In this document: one piece after another, positions 32,343 through 34,212 of the stretch | How the letters are laid out: every line of letters starts with the position of its first letter | Position numbering within the stretch: position 1 is the first letter of the stretch | Origin: a bacterium | GTDB taxonomy: Bacteria; Margulisbacteria; Marinamargulisbacteria; SXXA01; JAHFDB01 | Direction of reading: 5' to 3' | Assembly: GCA_023249195.1 (NCBI GenBank) | Contig: JAHFDB010000012.1 | Span: 1 to 34,212, forward strand | DNA: 34,212 bases | The notes under the pieces: model-generated | Seen by the model: the letters and a program-made list of their open reading frames with translations, nothing else | Databases searched by the model: none | What the model was told of the DNA's origin: nothing | Translations under genes and position numbers: made by a program

Positions 32343-33098
32343 TTACTGAGTTCTTAAAGTATTTAAATTATACAACAAAATACCCGAACTCACGGCGACG
32401 TTTAAAGACTCTACTTCCTCAGACATCTCTATCTGCAATAAATTCAAATTCAAGATTTCTTTTATGCCTATGGACAGACCTCTTCCTTCTGCCCCTAAAA
32501 CAAAGGCATTCTTTCCTTCGAAAGAAGTGTCCGACAAAGACTGACTAGCGCCAGCTTGTAACCCCCAAAAAGTTCTGTTTTTTTTTAATGAAATAAGTTC
32601 AGAAAGTTCACAAGAGAAAATAGGCACTTTAAAGAGTGTTCCTGTTGATGCACGAATAGACTCTGGATGATAGGGATCGGATGTTCCTACACAATAAACA
32701 GCTCCCACTCCAAAAGCCGCAGCATTTCGCAAAATAGCCCCGACATTTCCAGAGGTTTGAATGCCTTCTAAAACTAAAATCAAGTCCGCATTTTGTTCGT
32801 ATTCTTTCCAAGAATAGCGAGGTATTTTGATAACCGCCAAGACCCCTGGAGGCGTTTTAAGTGAGCTCATTGCAAGCATTACGTGGGATGATACGCGGGT
32901 GCATTTATAGGGAATTTCATCTCCCTCAACACAGTAAATGGTTTGTATGAGAGAGGGCCGTGTTTTAATCATTTCAAAGATGGCGGCCCGATGCTCTAAG
33001 ACACAGAGTTGGTGTTCTTTTCTAAACGAGGTTGTAGATATCAGCTTTCTGACTTTTTGAATCTCTGGATTTTTGGCGCTGGTGATAATAAAGGTCAT
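32343..33098 (-). CDS. TrmH-family (SpoU) RNA 2'-O-methyltransferase
   Basis: 251 residues with an N-terminal substrate-binding part (1-95; begins with ITSAKNPEIQKVRKLI) and the SPOUT knot domain. The three SpoU motifs are present: NVGAILRNAAAFG (about residues 118-130) with the conserved N and R, FVLGAEGRGLS, and IEMSEEVESLNVAVSSGILLY. It methylates a ribose 2'-OH in rRNA or tRNA using S-adenosylmethionine. The target is not deducible; RlmB and TrmH-like tRNA enzymes share these motifs. The ATG overlaps the ispF stop (ATGA). Confidence 0.9.
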   Translation of the reverse strand: MTFIITSAKNPEIQKVRKLISTTSFRKEHQLCVLEHRAAIFEMIKTRPSLIQTIYCVEGDEIPYKCTRVSSHVMLAMSSLKTPPGVLAVIKIPRYSWKEYEQNADLILVLEGIQTSGNVGAILRNAAAFGVGAVYCVGTSDPYHPESIRASTGTLFKVPIFSCELSELISLKKNRTFWGLQAGASQSLSDTSFEGKNAFVLGAEGRGLSIGIKEILNLNLLQIEMSEEVESLNVAVSSGILLYNLNTLRTQ

Positions 33099-33571
33099 TG
33101 TTGTTTGATTAGAACCACGGCATGGGCAGAAATGCCTTCTTTTCGCCCTTCAAAACCCATTCTTTCTGTCGTCGTTGCTTTAATAGAGAGCTGATTGGGC
33201 GCAATTTCTAATATGGACGCAAGAGACTCTTGCATCGCAGGAATGAAGGGATTGAGCCTAGGTTCTTGAGCTGTGATCACAGAGTCAATATTTTCTATAT
33301 GATACCCCTCATTTGTTATTAAACTGACCACATGTTTCAATAAAATCAAGCTTGAAACATCTTTATAGTGAGCCTCTGTATCGGGAAAATGTTGACCTAT
33401 AGATCCTAGTGCCAGTGCACCTAAAAGGGCATCCATGATCACATGGGTGAGCACATCGGCATCACTGTGCCCTAGAAGGCCCATTTCGTGGGGAATTTCA
33501 ATTCCACCTAGGATAAGCTTTCTTCCAGCGACCAACCGATGGGCATCAAATCCGTGTCCAATTCTTATCAA
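33095..33571 (-). CDS. ispF: 2-C-methyl-D-erythritol 2,4-cyclodiphosphate synthase
   Basis: 158 residues, the standard IspF length. Converts the CDP-methylerythritol phosphate intermediate to MEcPP in the non-mevalonate isoprenoid pathway. Metal ligands D9 and H11 (GFDAH) and H43 (DVLTHVIMDALLGA) match E. coli D8, H10 and H42. Later motifs include FPDTEAHYKD, NIDSVITAQEPRL and KATTTERMGFEGRKEGISAHAVVL. ispD, which often precedes or is fused to ispF, is absent here. It lies four bases after the Yip1-like gene, suggesting an operon with it and the TrmH gene. Confidence 0.96.
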   Translation of the reverse strand: MIRIGHGFDAHRLVAGRKLILGGIEIPHEMGLLGHSDADVLTHVIMDALLGALALGSIGQHFPDTEAHYKDVSSLILLKHVVSLITNEGYHIENIDSVITAQEPRLNPFIPAMQESLASILEIAPNQLSIKATTTERMGFEGRKEGISAHAVVLIKQQ

Positions 33572-33575
33572 GAAA

Positions 33576-34133
33576 TTATCTCAAAAAAAACACAGCGATC
33601 AACACACCCATCATCACACATACAAAAACAAGAAAACAGAGAGACAGAACAGGAGCCAAATAAATCAAGGCCCCTTTAGATGTCGATGTTTTATATAAGG
33701 TTTTAATAGTAAAAACCTGTAAAACTATTACAAAAGCTGTGATAAACAAAGCTAAAAACCCTGATAGTCCACTAAAAAAACCAATCCCTAAGAAGGAAAA
33801 AACACCCTTTGGAACTAAAAGAACATTGGGAAGCAAGGTAAGCCCGAACCAATAGAACAACTTTAAACTTTGTGGCTGAAGCTTCAACCACTGAGCAATA
33901 AAATCAGTCACCACACTTTGAATAAACAGAAAAAAAGAAATAAAAACAAAAAACAACAGCGAAAATAAAATTAATCCGCGAATATTATAGACATTAAGCT
34001 GGGTAGCCTCGGCAATAGACACCAAGGCCACTACAGAAAAAAATTCTCGCTTGGGCCTGTAGTCGTCATATTCAAGAATCGTTTGAAAGGGATGTGTTAA
34101 ATATCGATAGATAAAATAAACCTGCTTATTCAT
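33576..34133 (-). CDS. Yip1-like multi-spanning membrane protein
   Basis: 185 residues with about five hydrophobic segments. The layout, N-terminal YRYLTHPFQTILEYDDYRPKREF followed by membrane helices with LKLFYWFGLTLLPNVLL, resembles the YIP1 domain family found in many bacteria, whose role in these organisms is unknown. The match is on pattern, not firm motifs. The ATG overlaps the stop of the upstream open frame (AGATGA) and lacks a strong ribosome site nearby, implying coupling. First complete gene of the ispF-trmH series visible here. Confidence 0.55.
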   Translation of the reverse strand: MNKQVYFIYRYLTHPFQTILEYDDYRPKREFFSVVALVSIAEATQLNVYNIRGLILFSLLFFVFISFFLFIQSVVTDFIAQWLKLQPQSLKLFYWFGLTLLPNVLLVPKGVFSFLGIGFFSGLSGFLALFITAFVIVLQVFTIKTLYKTSTSKGALIYLAPVLSLCFLVFVCVMMGVLIAVFFLR

Positions 34134-34212
34134 CTCATACTGCCATCCTGAAGCGTATTTAGAAACGGCGACAGGGCTTTAAATTTCTCCATCGACAACG
34201 CATCTCCCTTGA
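34130..34212 (-). CDS. C-terminal end of an unidentified gene, cut by the window edge
   Basis: A frame entering from the right edge reads GDALSMEKFKALSPFLNTLQDGSMR then stops with TGA overlapping the next ATG. It is the only one of the three minus-strand frames that continues to the next gene's start, and the ATGA overlap fits the operon style of the window. The 27 residues do not identify a family. Confidence 0.45.
   Translation of the reverse strand, partial: KGDALSMEKFKALSPFLNTLQDGSMR

Overview
The window looks like ordinary chromosome from a low-GC, diderm (Gram-negative) bacterium. Evidence for an outer membrane is a TolC-type channel with an RND pump; other pointers are TatA, a PMT/ArnT-like sugar transferase, the MEP-pathway enzyme IspF and a cobalamin-dependent MetH. 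Genes are packed tightly, with ATGA or TAATG start/stop overlaps, and I see no rRNA, tRNA, CRISPR array or insertion sequence. The family mix (HCF101-like Mrp, DUF3467, a bacterial deoxyhypusine-synthase homologue, fibre-like secreted proteins) does not point to a well-studied phylum. An uncultured lineage such as Margulisbacteria or a relative is a guess only. SerB resembles alphaproteobacterial SerB and may be transferred.

Layout. 1-1832 (-): accC, nusB and the start of a third gene. 1884-3127 (+): serB-tatA, from a promoter overlapping that of accC. 3131-4531 (-): membrane glycosyltransferase. 4634-5281 (+): unrecognised Ser/Gln-rich protein. 5278-6627 (-): Mrp/HCF101-like Fe-S carrier. 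6679-10093 (+): three tandem exported paralogues with one conserved C-terminal domain. 10062-12618 (-): efp, DUF3467, tadA, bioA. 12748-13360 (-): an RHH/PIN toxin-antitoxin-like pair. 13548-18234 (+): TolC-like channel, RND pump and a 64-residue Sm/Hfq-like protein. 18359-21597 (+): deoxyhypusine-synthase-like enzyme, folB, an exported CBM11-like protein and an anchored alpha/beta hydrolase, all overlapping. 21575-23321 (-): a His-cluster protein and prs. 23413-26892 (+): metH. 26870-34212 (-): an end fragment, a Yip1-like protein, ispF, a TrmH-family methyltransferase, two unrecognised charged proteins, deaD, rlmD and a PaaK-like adenylating enzyme.

The points most worth following up are: the triplicated exported fibre-like proteins; a DHS homologue with its active-site lysine in a bacterium that uses EF-P; an Hfq/Sm-like mini-protein translationally coupled to an efflux pump that lacks an adaptor gene; several strong promoters whose predicted start of transcription falls on or within a few bases of the start codon (leaderless mRNA); and convergent gene pairs that all overlap or abut, leaving no room for intergenic terminators. 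No stretch longer than 300 bases lacks a gene.
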